This document shows, in pieces, positions 1 to 10,389 of a stretch of 64,000 bases of DNA. Source of the DNA: Trichoderma breve (Eukaryota; Ascomycota; Sordariomycetes; Hypocreales; Hypocreaceae). The translations under genes were made by a program, and so were the position numbers. The DNA lies in NCBI RefSeq assembly GCF_028502605.1, contig NW_026611593.1:1550001-1614000 (forward strand), written 5' to 3'. The notes beneath the pieces were generated by a model. It searched no databases and was not told the DNA's origin. It saw only the letters and a program-made list of their open reading frames with translations. Position 1 is the stretch's first letter. Each line of letters opens with the position of its first letter.

Positions 1-592
1 AATGGGTCAAGGAATTCAAGAACGCCGGCTGTGACCTGTACTGCTTCCATTACGAGGCTGCCTTTTCCTCTGCCGCAGAGTCTCCCGAACAAACGACCGA
101 TAAGAAGACCAACCCCAAGGAGCTGATCCGATATATCCACGAGCAGGGACTGCTTGCAGGCATTGCCATTAAGCCTGACACATCCGTCGATGTGCTTTGG
201 GACATTCTCGAGACCTCGGATCCCAAGGAAAGACCTGATGTAAGCTCTATGGCGCACAACTCTGTTATACGGCCTGCTATAGGCTAAAATGTAGCGACTG
301 AAAGCTAACGTATTTGGCAATGAAGATGGTTCTAGTCATGACGGTTTACCCCGGCTTTGGAGGACAGAAATTCATGGCCTCGGAGCTGCCCAAGGTGCAG
401 GAGCTGCGAAAGCGATACCCCGAGCTGAACATTGAGGTTGACGGAGGACTCGGCCCCAGCACCATTGACCAGGCCGCCGACGCGGGAGCCAATGTCATTG
501 TTGCAGGCAGCGCCGTCTTTGGAGCCAAGGACCCGGCCGAGGTTATTTCGCTGCTGCGGAGGTCCGTCGACACCAAGGGAGGCAAGTTGTAA
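1..592 (+). CDS. RPE1: Ribulose-5-phosphate 3-epimerase, 3' part (5' end outside window)
   Basis: Interconverts ribulose-5-phosphate and xylulose-5-phosphate in the cytosolic non-oxidative pentose phosphate pathway. Two exons are visible: 3-239 in frame, then 326-592, with an intron at 240-325 (GTAAGC donor, AAG acceptor). The reading runs in from outside the window and enters with [20 protein letters not shown], so the N-terminal strand of the TIM barrel is missing. Visible family motifs are CFHYE (metal-site His), the [12 protein letters not shown] loop, and [11 protein letters not shown] with the catalytic Asp, followed by VAGSAVFG (phosphate-binding loop). The residue before PGFGG is Tyr, where relatives I remember have Glu or Asn; this is a variable position. 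The stop is TAA at 590-592. The family call is very secure; only the 5' end is undetermined. Confidence 0.93.
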
Positions 593-1092
593 GCGGGGAG
601 AGAGTTGGATATAGAAGATCAAATAGCTGCATGAAATAGAAATAGCGATTGCTTCCCCATGTTTAAGCTGTCAATAACATCTCAGTCATGCATGTCTCGG
701 CTACTTTAACGCCTAAACTCAGGCGTATCGAAACAATGTCTCGAATTTACTAATGGATAGAACTGCCTACCTACGTCAAGAAGTAAAGACGATGCATCCT
801 GTGGATCCCGAGATCGGCCAATGGCCAGCCACACTCCAATCCGCAGTTCTGGTGCTGAGTCATAGGCAAAATGGCAACGTCCTTCTCCATTGAGTCTCTC
901 GCTGTGACGCAGATGCGGAATAGTGTGGGTGGTTCAACATTTATCCCATGTGTCAACGGACATAAAGAATTGACTCTGCATCACTCTTCATTCCTTTCAT
1001 TCCATTTCACTGCATCAGTGCCTGCGCTTAGACTCGTCTTGTTTTCATCTTTTATCAAATCTTCACACCCCCGCCAATCAAAATCCTTCGCA
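593..1092. other. Intergenic region, RPE1 3' side and TRP4 promoter
   Basis: No convincing gene. An open frame from 871 runs in frame into TRP4, but its first 74 codons show no family similarity and lie in the probable promoter/leader. The only features I see are the GCN4/CPC1-like heptamers listed separately and a pyrimidine-rich stretch at about 985-1080 just before the TRP4 ATG. Confidence 0.6.
856..977. promoter_or_regulatory. Candidate CPC1/GCN4 sites upstream of TRP4
   Basis: A perfect TGAGTCA heptamer lies at 856-862, about 230 bp before the TRP4 ATG. One-mismatch versions follow at 891-897 (TGAGTCT) and 971-977 (TGACTCT). TGASTCA is the known binding site of the cross-pathway control bZIP factor (GCN4 in yeast, CPC1 in filamentous fungi), which activates tryptophan genes during amino-acid starvation. 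That the sites are used here is an inference. Confidence 0.5.
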
Positions 1093-2431
1093 ATGGCCTC
1101 AAGCGCAGGCACAGGCCAAGAAGGCCTTCCACCAGTCAACCTCAAGCCCTTGTTGACCAAGCTCTGGCCGACTGACAATGAAGTCACTCCCGATGAGATC
1201 GCAGAGGCAATCTCCCATTTCTTCACAAACCAGGTGACCGAGGCTCAGACGGCGTCTCTCCTCATGGCGCTTCACTTCACCAAGCTCGACTTCAAGGCCG
1301 ATGTCCTGGAGCGCTGCGCCTATGTCATGCGAAAGGCTGCGGCACCGATTCCGGTCAAGGAGCTCCAGAGTGTCATCCAGGCGCGGGGAAGAAAAGAGGG
1401 CACGTATCAAGGCGGCTTGGTAAGTTTTTTACAATTCCGATTAAATATTATTAGTTGGGAGACATTGAGTCCTATATACTTGAGAAAAAAAAAATTATGT
1501 TCTAACTATTTTCAAAACGCAGTGCGATATTGTCGGCACTGGAGGTGATTCACACGACACCTTCAATGTCAGCACAACTTCATCCATTCTTGCCTCGTCA
1601 CTACTTCTGGTTTCCAAGCACGGCAACAAGGCCAGCACGTCAAAATCGGGCAGTGCTGACATGGTCAACTGCATGAAGCCTCGGCCGCCCATTATCAGCG
1701 CCGTCAAGCCTGACACCCTAGTCAAGGTCTACTCCAACACAAATTACAGCTTCCTCTTTGCGCCAGTTTTCCACACCGGCATGCGCTATGTGGCGCCTAT
1801 CCGAAAGCAGCTCCCCTGGAGGACAATTTTCAACAACCTGGGTCCATTGGCTAATCCAGTTGAAGATGTGCTGGAGGCTCGGGTCATCGGTGTCGGAAGA
1901 CGGGATCTTGGTCCGGCATTTGCAGAAGCCTTGAGGGTTGCCGGGTGCAAGAAGGCACTGATTGTCTGCGGAGAGGAGGAGTTGGATGAAATTAGCTGTG
2001 CAGGCAACTCGCTATGCTGGATGTTGAAAGAGAAATTCCCTGGAGGCGAGTCCGAAGTCGAACATTTCAAAGTCCACCCCAACGACTTTGGCATCACCCC
2101 CCACGCCCTAAAAGACGTGTCTTCTGGAAAGGAGCCAGAGGAGAATGCCGAGATTCTGGCTCGCATCTTGCAAAACCAACTTCCCCTGGATGATCCGGTG
2201 GTCGAATTCGTGTTAATCAATACTGCGGCCCTTCTTGTGGCATCTGGCATCTGTGAGGCGGATACCAGTGACATGGGCCATGGCGATGATGGGAATGTCA
2301 TTAAAGAACGAGGCCCTGGCGGCCAACGTTGGAAGGAAGGTGTACGAAGAGCCAAGTGGGCCATCACAAGTGGTGAGGCCTGGAGACAGTGGCAAGCATT
2401 TGTCGAGGTTACCAACGAGATTGGTGCCTGA
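1093..2431 (+). CDS. trp4: Anthranilate phosphoribosyltransferase
   Basis: Transfers the phosphoribosyl group of PRPP to anthranilate, the second dedicated step of tryptophan synthesis. Two exons: 1093-1419 and 1523-2431, with a 103-bp intron (GTAAGT donor, ACGCAG acceptor), giving about 411 residues. The ATG at 1093 follows a pyrimidine-rich leader and starts MASSAGTGQEG. The N-terminal helical domain carries the LLMALHFTKLD segment. The PRPP/Mg site is seen as CDIVGTGGDSHDTFN directly after the splice, then SKHGNKASTSKSGSAD, the NNLGPLANP loop, and DEISCAGNS where relatives have the acidic Mg-binding loop. The C-terminal half ends with an acidic GHGDDGN insertion. It is complete and shows no break. 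GCN4/CPC1-like sites lie 116-237 bp upstream. Confidence 0.95.
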
Positions 2432-2552
2432 GTGCTCTGCAGCGCAGGGTGAGAAAAGCTTTTTTTTTTCCATAGAATCTCATTGGCTTGGATATAAGTG
2501 TAAAACCAAGAGAAGATATCCGTTCATGTCCTATGACTCGATGGCGATCGTT

Positions 2553-3455
2553 TTAAGAGGCCGTCCATGAATGTTGTAGTTGATGAGGAGAGCGTGTGTC
2601 TCGTTGAGGAGAGCGTGTGTCTCGTCTAACATCATACTTCATGGGCAGCGATCTATTAGATTTGACAGAAACAACTGAATTTGGCCGACTCATGGGTGGC
2701 TCTGAGCGCCGGTCGAGCTCAGACGTGATAAGGCTGAGGTGGGCTCGAGTGGGCCGACCATTAGCCAGACGATATTCTCCGTGGGAGCCGTTGGAGCCGG
2801 TAGAATCCTTTCGCTCGGGAGCTATAGCTGGATGAAGGTCGAGCGAGAGGGATTGGTTCTCGTGTAGTCTCGCTTCCCACTCCTTCCAGTCAGCCTTGAG
2901 GCCGATCAACGATTCTTCATCCCGCGATTCCTCATCTCGCGACGGAGGAGGGTGAGGTTCCTGAGTTTCCGTGGCGGTTTCTGTAACAGCTGCTGCAGTG
3001 GTTTCTGTAGGTGTTTCTGTGGCGGCTTCTGTGATGGCTTCCTCCAACGGATGAGAGACTGGACGGTATAAGAAGTGAGATGCGGTGCGATCCAGCGGAT
3101 GAGGCGCGGTATACACCGAGCTTGAGTCCATCATCATAGTATTTAACGTCATCATAGAGCTTCGCGTCGCCAGCGATTTCCGAATCATGGCCTGCCTCTG
3201 GGCATCGTCCACCTCGGAAACGGTCGACATGATGCTTTTCCTGTAAGACTCTCGGTTGTTGTTCGTGGTGGCAGTCGTGCTCCTCTTCCTCAGTTGGCTG
3301 TACTTTTGACCTTTGCGATGTCTGATTACCAGAAACACAATGACCCCGACGGTGCAAGTTACGCCGACGACAACGCCGACGATGATGTATATCAAGGTTG
3401 TCTTTGGCAGCTCGCGCCGCGATAGCATCGTAGGCTTGTCCATGGCGACGGCCAT
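2553..3455 (-). CDS. Single-pass membrane protein with long Ser/Thr-rich tail (unknown function)
   Basis: I do not recognise a family. The ORF from ATG 3455 gives 300 residues. Residues 1-18 form a short polar N-terminus, residues 19-43 are strongly hydrophobic (IYIIVGVVVGVTCTVGVIV), and the next residues RHRKGQKYSQLRKR are a basic stop-transfer signal, so the long C-terminal part is predicted cytosolic. The tail is low complexity, with Met-rich, Ala/Thr/Glu repeats (TEAATETPTET) and Ser/Pro/Arg-rich stretches, and ends with DTRSPQR/DTRSPHQ from a 21-bp tandem repeat. The frame extends upstream to 3476 without another ATG. A possible 39-bp intron just upstream could join a 54-residue exon starting at 3661, but that exon has no signal peptide, so I use 3455. 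This layout resembles the anchor-plus-tail half of fungal Mid2/WSC-like sensors, without an ectodomain. Confidence 0.6.
   Translation of the reverse strand: MAVAMDKPTMLSRRELPKTTLIYIIVGVVVGVTCTVGVIVFLVIRHRKGQKYSQLRKRSTTATTNNNRESYRKSIMSTVSEVDDAQRQAMIRKSLATRSSMMTLNTMMMDSSSVYTAPHPLDRTASHFLYRPVSHPLEEAITEAATETPTETTAAAVTETATETQEPHPPPSRDEESRDEESLIGLKADWKEWEARLHENQSLSLDLHPAIAPERKDSTGSNGSHGEYRLANGRPTRAHLSLITSELDRRSEPPMSRPNSVVSVKSNRSLPMKYDVRRDTRSPQRDTRSPHQLQHSWTAS
2584..2625. repeat. 21-bp tandem repeat, two exact copies
   Basis: Two adjacent identical 21-bp units (2584-2604 and 2605-2625) lie within the 3' coding end of the membrane-protein gene. On the minus strand they encode a repeated DTRSPQR/DTRSPHQ heptapeptide, so the repeat keeps the frame. 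Confidence 0.9.
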
Positions 3456-5371
3456 CTGTGAGACCCGGATGATCAAGTTTTAGACGCTGCGTACCTGGAT
3501 TGGATGAAAGAGAGCACAGGGAGAGGCAAATTTCCACAAAGTTCCGGAGCGCCGTATATATGAGTTACGCTCGCACCAACAGAGAGTTTATCAAAAAACG
3601 GGTCGCAATTCGTATCGTGGTGGTACCAGTTACTGTAGCGCATTTCGCAAACGAGCCACATTCAAATTTACAGACCCCGTAACGCCATGGTCATGGTGTA
3701 ACGCATGTCATTCCCAGCCTGCCGGCGGCTCTTCGATCGACGGATCGCCTTTGGGGGCCTGGCCTTGGGTGGGCGCCTGCTGCACAGCCCTCGAAAAGAA
3801 ACGGGTTTATTATGTCAAAGAGTTGCGTCTCGCGGGCGAGGCTGGCGGGAACACCTCCAGTTTTGAAGTAACAGAACGGGCAAGCATCTGCGAGCATTTG
3901 CGTCACTGACGGTGAGACTAAACCGCATTGTGCACTGGTGATATTGGCATAGCAACAGCGCGCGACAGTATTAATAGAAACGGGACTGCCAGGCCAGGGG
4001 GGAGGGCAAAGGGAAAAAAGACGCCAGGCCAGGCCACTACGGGGACAATTGCAGGTCCGGGCCAGAAGGGGGCGGATGCGACGTTTGACGGGCTTTTGCG
4101 CATCTTGATCATCCCACAGCCAAGTGGGGACCGCCCTGAGTTGCTGAGCAGCAGGATGGATCCCTGTTGGTTCTTTTCTCTGTAGGCTGCTCTGTGCTGC
4201 TGCTGCTGAGAACTGAGAGAACTACGACGATATCAGTAAGCACTGCGGCCGGGGATGGTGGTTGCGAGAAGCCTGTTTGGGAATCGCCTCGACTGAAAGA
4301 GCGAATAGCCGGCAGCCTGCGAGGCGTCCGTGTCACCAGAAGCGTCGAGCTTAGCCTCTGGACAGGCCAAGCGTCACATCAGCAACGGCGGATGCAACAC
4401 ACTGTGTGGCCGTGCTCGCAGAGAGGCTTGATTTGGAATGCCCCGGGCTAAAAGGCTCGCATATCATTGTGTTGGCTGACAGATATTGTTAATTTGGGGG
4501 TCGAGATACCGTCGATAATGCAACTTGAAGTTAAAGAAAGAAGATGCCAAGGGGGCATTGAGGCTGGAAATCAATAGCTCAGGCTTTGTTTACTTCGGCC
4601 AGCGACAATACATTGTACGAAGTACCTCGTATCACCAGAACGGGCTCCATCAAGGTCAATATTTCCTCTCTTGGCAATTGCGTTATCAACAAGAGTATTT
4701 GCTAGCCCACAAGCAGCTACAAATAAACCGCTATAAAGTGTGGATGTATACATGTAATCTTCAACAGATAAATGCTGTCAATTATCCCGTCTTATTGATC
4801 TTCACGCCGTTATACCAAGACGGCAGCTACTGTAGCTCTTAGGTCAGCCGTCAACTTTGGCATGGAAAGAAACAGGGTTGTGTCGATAGTTTGTCCGGCG
4901 CTTCGTATCGACACTAGCACCGGTACATGATCATTACCACAGTTACCAGCTACGCTAGTCCGTTGATGCATTGATGGATTCTGCAGTGGTATTTCGCGTC
5001 TGTCATCCTATTTATTATCTCGGATGACTAACGTGAAACTCAATGCCTCTAATGGGCTTCAATGGCTCTCGGTTGTCCTCAGCTAGCAAAATCCTACTAA
5101 ACTGAATTCGCCCACTAATATGAGCCGAATCCAGCCGACCCCATGGGGGGGTTCGCTCAAAACAGCAGTAAACGGGCAATTGCCAGGCGAATAACTCCAC
5201 CATTAGCCACTCACAGCCAGGTGTTCACGATCCATCCCAGGCGATACCGGCCGGTAAATGCAATCGACAACGCCCGATCGGTAGTTGACCTGCTTCTTCT
5301 CTTCTCTCTTCATTCTCTACCACTCTAATGATACGAGCTCTCCCCAAGACGCACCCACTATAACCATCACA
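3456..5371. other. Intergenic region, 1.9 kb
   Basis: Contains the divergent 5' regions of the membrane-protein gene (minus) and the CoA-transferase gene (plus). Short open frames at 3928-4451 and 4525-4842 have no motif or coding-like composition. A CT-rich stretch at about 5290-5330, typical of fungal leaders, precedes the CoA-transferase start. I see no RNA gene. Confidence 0.5.
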
Positions 5372-7054
5372 ATGTCCCAGATCCGGGGCAAGGCTGTTTC
5401 AGGCCTCGCCAGACTCTCTCGCTCCGGCTCTTCTCCAGCCCAATGGCTTAATGCAGCAGCACATGGCATCCGCCATTACTCTGCGGCCGCCGCCAGCGGT
5501 GCTCCTTTGCCTCTCGAAGGTTACCGCGTGCTAGACATGACCCGAGTGCTAGCTGGTGTAAGTTGGCGTCTCACTCGTGTGTGCACTGCATGCATCTACC
5601 TGGATGCATATAAATAGATGCACCCACCAACGCCTAGGTAACCCCTGGCTAACCTGCCTCAGCCGTACTGCACTCAAATTCTCGGAGATCTTGGGTAAGC
5701 TTGTCCAACGTCACAGTCTGCCTCGTGCGGCTAAGCGATTGGCATGCATTGATGTTAATTTGTCGAATTTCCAGCGCTGAAGTCATCAAAATCGAGCATC
5801 CAACGCGGGGAGACGACACCCGAGCATGGGGTCCTCCATATGCAAAGTACAAGCCGGAATCTGGAAGAGAAGGCCCCGGTGAATCTGCTTACTTTCTAGG
5901 GGTATGAGCCAACTTTGACGATTTTAGACTGACAAGTGCCGTGGCCAATGGAAGCTAACCTTGTAAACTCTTCATCTCTTTTTTTAGGCAAATCGTAATA
6001 AGAAATCTCTGGGATTATCATTTCAGCACCAGGGCGGAGTTGACATCTTGCATAAGCTAGCAGCAAAATGCGACATCCTAGTTGAGAACTACCTTCCAGG
6101 CACGCTGAAGAAGTACTCAATGGACTATGAGAGTCTACGAAAGATCAACCCTGGGCTCATCTACGCCTCCATTACAGGCTACGGCCAGACAGGCCCTTAT
6201 TCTAACCGTGCTGGCTACGACGTCATGGTCGAGGCTGAGTTTGGCCTCATGCACATCACAGGCTCGCGAGATGGCCCGCCAGTCAAGGTGGGCGTGGCTG
6301 TTACTGATCTGACCACGGGGCTCTACACTAGCAACAGCATCATGGCCGCACTCTTGTCAAGGGCCAGGACTGGCAAGGGCCAACACATTGACGTAGCGCT
6401 GAGTGATTGTCAGACGGCCACCTTGGCCAACATTGCAAGCAGCGCCCTGATAAGCGGCAAAAAGGACAGCGGCAGATGGGGCACTGCTCATCGTAAGTCA
6501 AGTACATATTGGCAGATATTGGATTCAAATGTGCTAAAAGCATTGCAGCTTCTATCGTCCCATACAGAGCATTCAAGACAAAGGACGGGGACATTCTCAT
6601 CGGCGGTGGCAACGACCGACTCTTTGGTGTCCTCTGTGACGGCATAGGGAAGCCGCACTGGAAGGACGACGCCAAGTTCAAAACAAATGCTGATAGAGTT
6701 GCGCATCGAAACGAACTAGAGGCCGAAATCGAAGCCATCACCCAACAAAGAACAACACAGGAGTGGCTCGAGGTATTTGAGGGCTCAGGAATGCCCTATG
6801 CCGCCATCAATGACGTTCAAGGGACGCTCAATCACAGCCACACCAAGGCCCGTGACATGGTCATTGAGATTGACCATGAATATTGCGGGCCAATCAAAAT
6901 GGTCAACACACCTGTCAAGTATTCAGAAACCCAGCCCATTGTCAGAACACCTCCTCCGGTGCTGGGCCAGCATACAGATGAGATTCTCAGCGAGCATCTT
7001 GGGTTGAGTGAGTCGGATATTGCTGCACTCAAGGATCAGGGAGTGGTGCGATGA
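5372..7054 (+). CDS. Mitochondrial CaiB/BaiF CoA-transferase (SUGCT-like)
   Basis: Class III CoA-transferase, most like succinate-hydroxymethylglutarate CoA-transferase, which moves CoA from succinyl-CoA to glutarate-type dicarboxylic acids in mitochondria. Five exons: 5372-5557, 5663-5694, 5775-5901, 5988-6492, 6549-7054; phases agree and give 451 residues. Exon 2 is only 32 nt. Residues 1-45 are Arg/Ser/Ala-rich without acidic residues, a good mitochondrial presequence. Family motifs follow: GYRVLDMTRVLAG (start of the Rossmann-like core), AEVIKIEHPTRGDDTR, ANRNKKSLGL, YASITGYGQTGPY, GYDVMVEAEFGLMHITG, GQHIDVALSDC (region of the acyl-carrying Asp), and GTAHPSIVPYRAFKTKDG, which is typical of the SUGCT branch. 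The substrate is inferred from the family. Confidence 0.9.
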
Positions 7055-7582
7055 GATGCATGAGATTTTATGAGAACCATGAGAGTCATATAGGATTGCA
7101 TTAGACACCTCTTAGATTATGAGTAATGAGTAAGACTCATTTCTATAGAGAATCTTATGTTACTTCCTTTGTTTGTTTGTTTGTTTAATGTTAACGAGCA
7201 AACAGTCGTGAGCATGGACGATAGTATGAGTGAGACACTGTGTACAAGATCGGCTTCTTTAGGCGATGCGCATCATGTGATCCATCACATGACTCCTCCT
7301 TCTGTCTTTTCCAGCCTGTCGCGCTTTCCGAAAATGGTCCCCCTTCTTGATATCGTAAGATGTTAATAAACCATCGCAAACATGGTTTGAATTCATTGGG
7401 GGGTTTTTTTTTCCTTTTTCTTTCCTCCATCTCATTGCTCAAATTTTCATGGGTCGTTATACATGCGGGTACGCGGTTTCTCACGTCATCTTGTAAGTGC
7501 AATGTCATGAGAACGGCGATTCCCGCTTCACACGCAATAAGCCTGTCGCATCACACGGGCAATCCCTAAACCGGAACGCGAA
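7055..7582. other. Intergenic region
   Basis: Three-prime region of the CoA-transferase and promoter of the PHD-finger gene. Contains a short (TTTG)n tract at about 7168-7187. No gene seen. Confidence 0.6.
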
Positions 7583-9021
7583 ATGGAGACGCTATTGCCG
7601 ATTAATTTGCCAATTGGGCCAAACGATGAGGATGTCACAATGCGGGACTCACCAGCGGCCGCTGTTGTAGATCCCGAACCTATTGTCAATGCCGATACAG
7701 AGAAGGAATGTCCTCCAAGCTCAACACCACGGTCTTCGTATACACCACAGTTTTCATCTGCATCGTGGATCCTTGATCTTATTAAAAATGATCAAGAGCC
7801 ATCACGTTCAAGTTTATCGAATGAGTCAGAGGCGGTTCCACAAACAAACGATGAAGGCAAGGATGTCTCAAGTGGACACGATGGCTCAAGCATACACGAC
7901 ACGATGACAATGCCCATATCGCCAACTCATCAACCGTTGGATAGTGCGGCGAACATCATTGCGGCATCTCAGCTTGCTGGAATGAAGAGGAAGCGAGAGC
8001 AGGATGAAGAAGCCGATGATTTCACTCAAAACACAATGTCGCTTCCCCTCCCTGCTCCAACACCAGTGTTAACGCCATCAGCAACACAAATACTGAGTTT
8101 TGTGCCATTAGGCACTGATATAAGGTGCTCTGAATGCGATGGAAATTCATCGGGCTCAGATAATCCGTTCATTCCTTGCAGCAGTTGTTCAAGGCTATGG
8201 CACCAAGGATGTGTGTCGTTAACAATAGAAGAGGGGGATACACAGTGGGCTTCAAGATTCATGTGCCCTTCATGTTTGAGCATGAGTGGCAGCGATGTGA
8301 TAAATCGTCGCGCGGGATTTTCTCAACAGCAGAATGAAATAGAGAGACGGCGAGCAAAGAACTTGGCGGCTCTCCCAGATGATGTCGTTCCAGCCAAGGA
8401 AGAACTCGTTGGCTTTTGGCCGGGCCATGCATCAGATGCGGCAGTAAGTTTATGCTCAAAACACTTTAACCAAAAGTAATAAATTAGAGGAAGCTAACTC
8501 GTTTTCTGCAGTTGACAGAGTACTTTTATGGAAAGACCAAAACAGATGTATTAAATATTCTCTCATTTTGCGACCAGCTCAAGCCGCAGTTGTTGGTCGA
8601 CATCATGGTTTCTGTCGCAAAGAAACACCCCGATCTGCCCATCTTTGACTCTCCAAGTTGGAATGCCAAAGCTATGAGCGCCATTTCGGGCAGAGCAAAG
8701 CATTCACATCAGAGCTCTCGGTCTACCACGAAGCTACGACACGGACACACGGTGCTGGAATCCAGGGTGAAACACAAACACAAGACTTCTAAAAAGACTA
8801 TCAAGATAGCACAAATCCCCTTGGAAGAAGAATCACCGTTGATGGATTATGGAGATTCTCTTCCGCCCATGTGGCCTAAGGCTGGCGAGGGCTTATATGC
8901 AAAACTTTCTCCAGAGGATGAAGATCGGAAGTTCTTGTTGGATGAGAATGACGAGGAGGCGTTTAGTCATTTCGGAGTGGATAAATTTGGCAAGCAGATT
9001 GCGATTCCTATAAGTGCTTGA
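7583..9021 (+). CDS. PHD-finger protein, probable chromatin reader
   Basis: Two exons, 7583-8443 and 8512-9021 (GTAAGT donor, CTGCAG acceptor), giving 456 residues. Residues 1-165 are Ser/Pro/acidic and probably disordered. A PHD zinc finger lies at about 180-232 with a full C4HC3 set: CSEC, CSSC, WHQGC and CPSC. PHD fingers usually read histone H3 tails, so a nuclear role is likely but not shown. After the finger comes a predicted helical segment across the splice (LTEYFYGKTKTDVLNILSFCDQ), a basic stretch (KHKHKTSKKTIK) that could be a nuclear signal, and an acidic C-terminus (SPEDEDRKFLLDENDEEAF). I cannot name an orthologue. Confidence 0.8.
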
Positions 9022-9468
9022 ACGAATGGAGTTTATGACGGGTTCTTGGGTGTTTCCATGGGTAATTCAGCAGATTGTAATACCACCATCTTACAACAAT
9101 GTAACAATACAGCAGCTTATTAAAGAGTCGTTGCTCAGCATAATTATTATCGAAAGGCGGAATATTAAGTATCAACAAGCAAAGAGAGAAGGGTGAAATC
9201 TACTAGATCGATTCTATTATTCCAAACTAACTATACATTATATTACCAGTTGCCTCTAAACTCTAGAATAGGATTGCTTCACTCGTTAGCACCATCTTGA
9301 CATTGATCCAATTCGTCTTTTCCCCCGTCTACCAACACCGCGCTCTTTTATGCAAAATACCCATATTCCCTCCCGCTCCAAAAGCAGGACTCTATCTACA
9401 AACACGCTTCTTCTGAAAGGAACTCGACAGTCAAACTCCTCCACTCACCACAACTTGCAGCTGCTAAT
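9022..9468. other. Intergenic region between convergent genes
   Basis: AT-rich 3' regions of the PHD-finger gene (plus) and the cysteine-rich secreted gene (minus). No gene seen. Confidence 0.6.
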
Positions 9469-10389
9469 TTAGCAAGTGAACTTGTACTCGGAAACGAGAG
9501 GAGTGTTGAGCTTGGTGCTGGTGCACAGCATGTCCTGGACGTGGAGGGTGCTGACAACCTTGGTGGAGCTGACAGAGAGGATGGTGTCGGAGAGGATGGT
9601 GACACCGACGAGGCCAGAGATGCGGCCACCGAGAGCACCGACAACGTCGATGTAGTTGTGGCAGCCCTTGGTGCTGAAGGAGACGCAGTCGAACTGGCAG
9701 GTTCCGAGGCCGAGCAGGCAGGCGGTGGCCTTGAGCTGGGCGAAGAGGCCGGTGGTCAGAGAAGCCTCGACGTCGGCGGCGACAGCAACGAGACCGAAAG
9801 CGTTGGTGTTGAAGATGACGACAGCCTCAGCGAGGGTCTCGACGAAGAAACCGGCGAGGGCGGCAGAGGTGGCACGGAGGGTGGCGCTGATCTTGGAGGT
9901 CAGGGAGATGTCGAGCTCGACGTCCAGGTTGATGCCCAGACCCAAGGCAGAGATCTCAGCCTCGATCTCAGCCTCGGCGCAGAAGGTGAAGGTCTCGACG
10001 GTGGCCTGGCACCAGGCGTGCGTGGCATCGTACTTTGTGAACTTGACGGGTGAGATGGCGCAGAAGGCGCTGAGGGCGACGGTCGAGCCCGAGGCGGAGC
10101 ACTTGGGCATGGGCCAGGCGCCGACGAGGGCGGTGCCGGAGCAGGTCTTGCCGTCGAAGCTCTGGCCGGGGAGGCACGAGCAGGCCTTTGTCCAGGGGCT
10201 GTAGGCCATGGGGGCCGGGCACTTGAAGCCGGCGGCGAGGCTGAGGGCGGCGTCGATGTCGGTGGCGGCCTCGGCGACGATCTTGTTGGCCAGCTGGACG
10301 TTGGAGGTGGTTGCCGAGCAGGCTGGGCCTGTGGCGGAGGCGGCCATGGCGATGGAGGCCAGAGAGGCGACGGTGGCGAGGAAATGCAT
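9469..10389 (-). CDS. Secreted 15-cysteine protein, unknown function
   Basis: Intronless, 306 residues. Residues 1-17 (MHFLATVASLASIAMAA) form a clear signal peptide, so the protein should enter the secretory pathway. The mature part holds 15 cysteines, clustered in the first third (KACSCLPG, KTCSG, PKCSAS) and near the end (GTCQFDC, KGCHN, MLCTST, ending FTC). The middle is Ala/Leu/Val-rich with amphipathic character (INLDVELDISLTSKISATL). Codon use is strongly biased to C-ending codons, which also opens long frames on the opposite strand; with the TATA box at 10560-10567 this suggests high expression. I do not recognise the family. It could be a cell-wall or surface-active secreted protein; this is a guess. 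Confidence 0.85.
   Translation of the reverse strand: MHFLATVASLASIAMAASATGPACSATTSNVQLANKIVAEAATDIDAALSLAAGFKCPAPMAYSPWTKACSCLPGQSFDGKTCSGTALVGAWPMPKCSASGSTVALSAFCAISPVKFTKYDATHAWCQATVETFTFCAEAEIEAEISALGLGINLDVELDISLTSKISATLRATSAALAGFFVETLAEAVVIFNTNAFGLVAVAADVEASLTTGLFAQLKATACLLGLGTCQFDCVSFSTKGCHNYIDVVGALGGRISGLVGVTILSDTILSVSSTKVVSTLHVQDMLCTSTKLNTPLVSEYKFTC

Noticed and set aside
871..1092. In-frame N-terminal extension of TRP4
   Set aside because: Sequence is promoter-like and contains CPC1-type sites; the ATG at 1093 gives the usual family length.
3473..3661. Possible upstream exon of the one-pass membrane protein
   Set aside because: It would need a 39-bp intron and has no signal peptide before the membrane segment.
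9541..10204. Two long antisense frames over the 15-cysteine secreted protein
   Set aside because: Low-complexity Gly/Glu/Asp and Ala/Arg translations produced by codon bias of the minus-strand gene.
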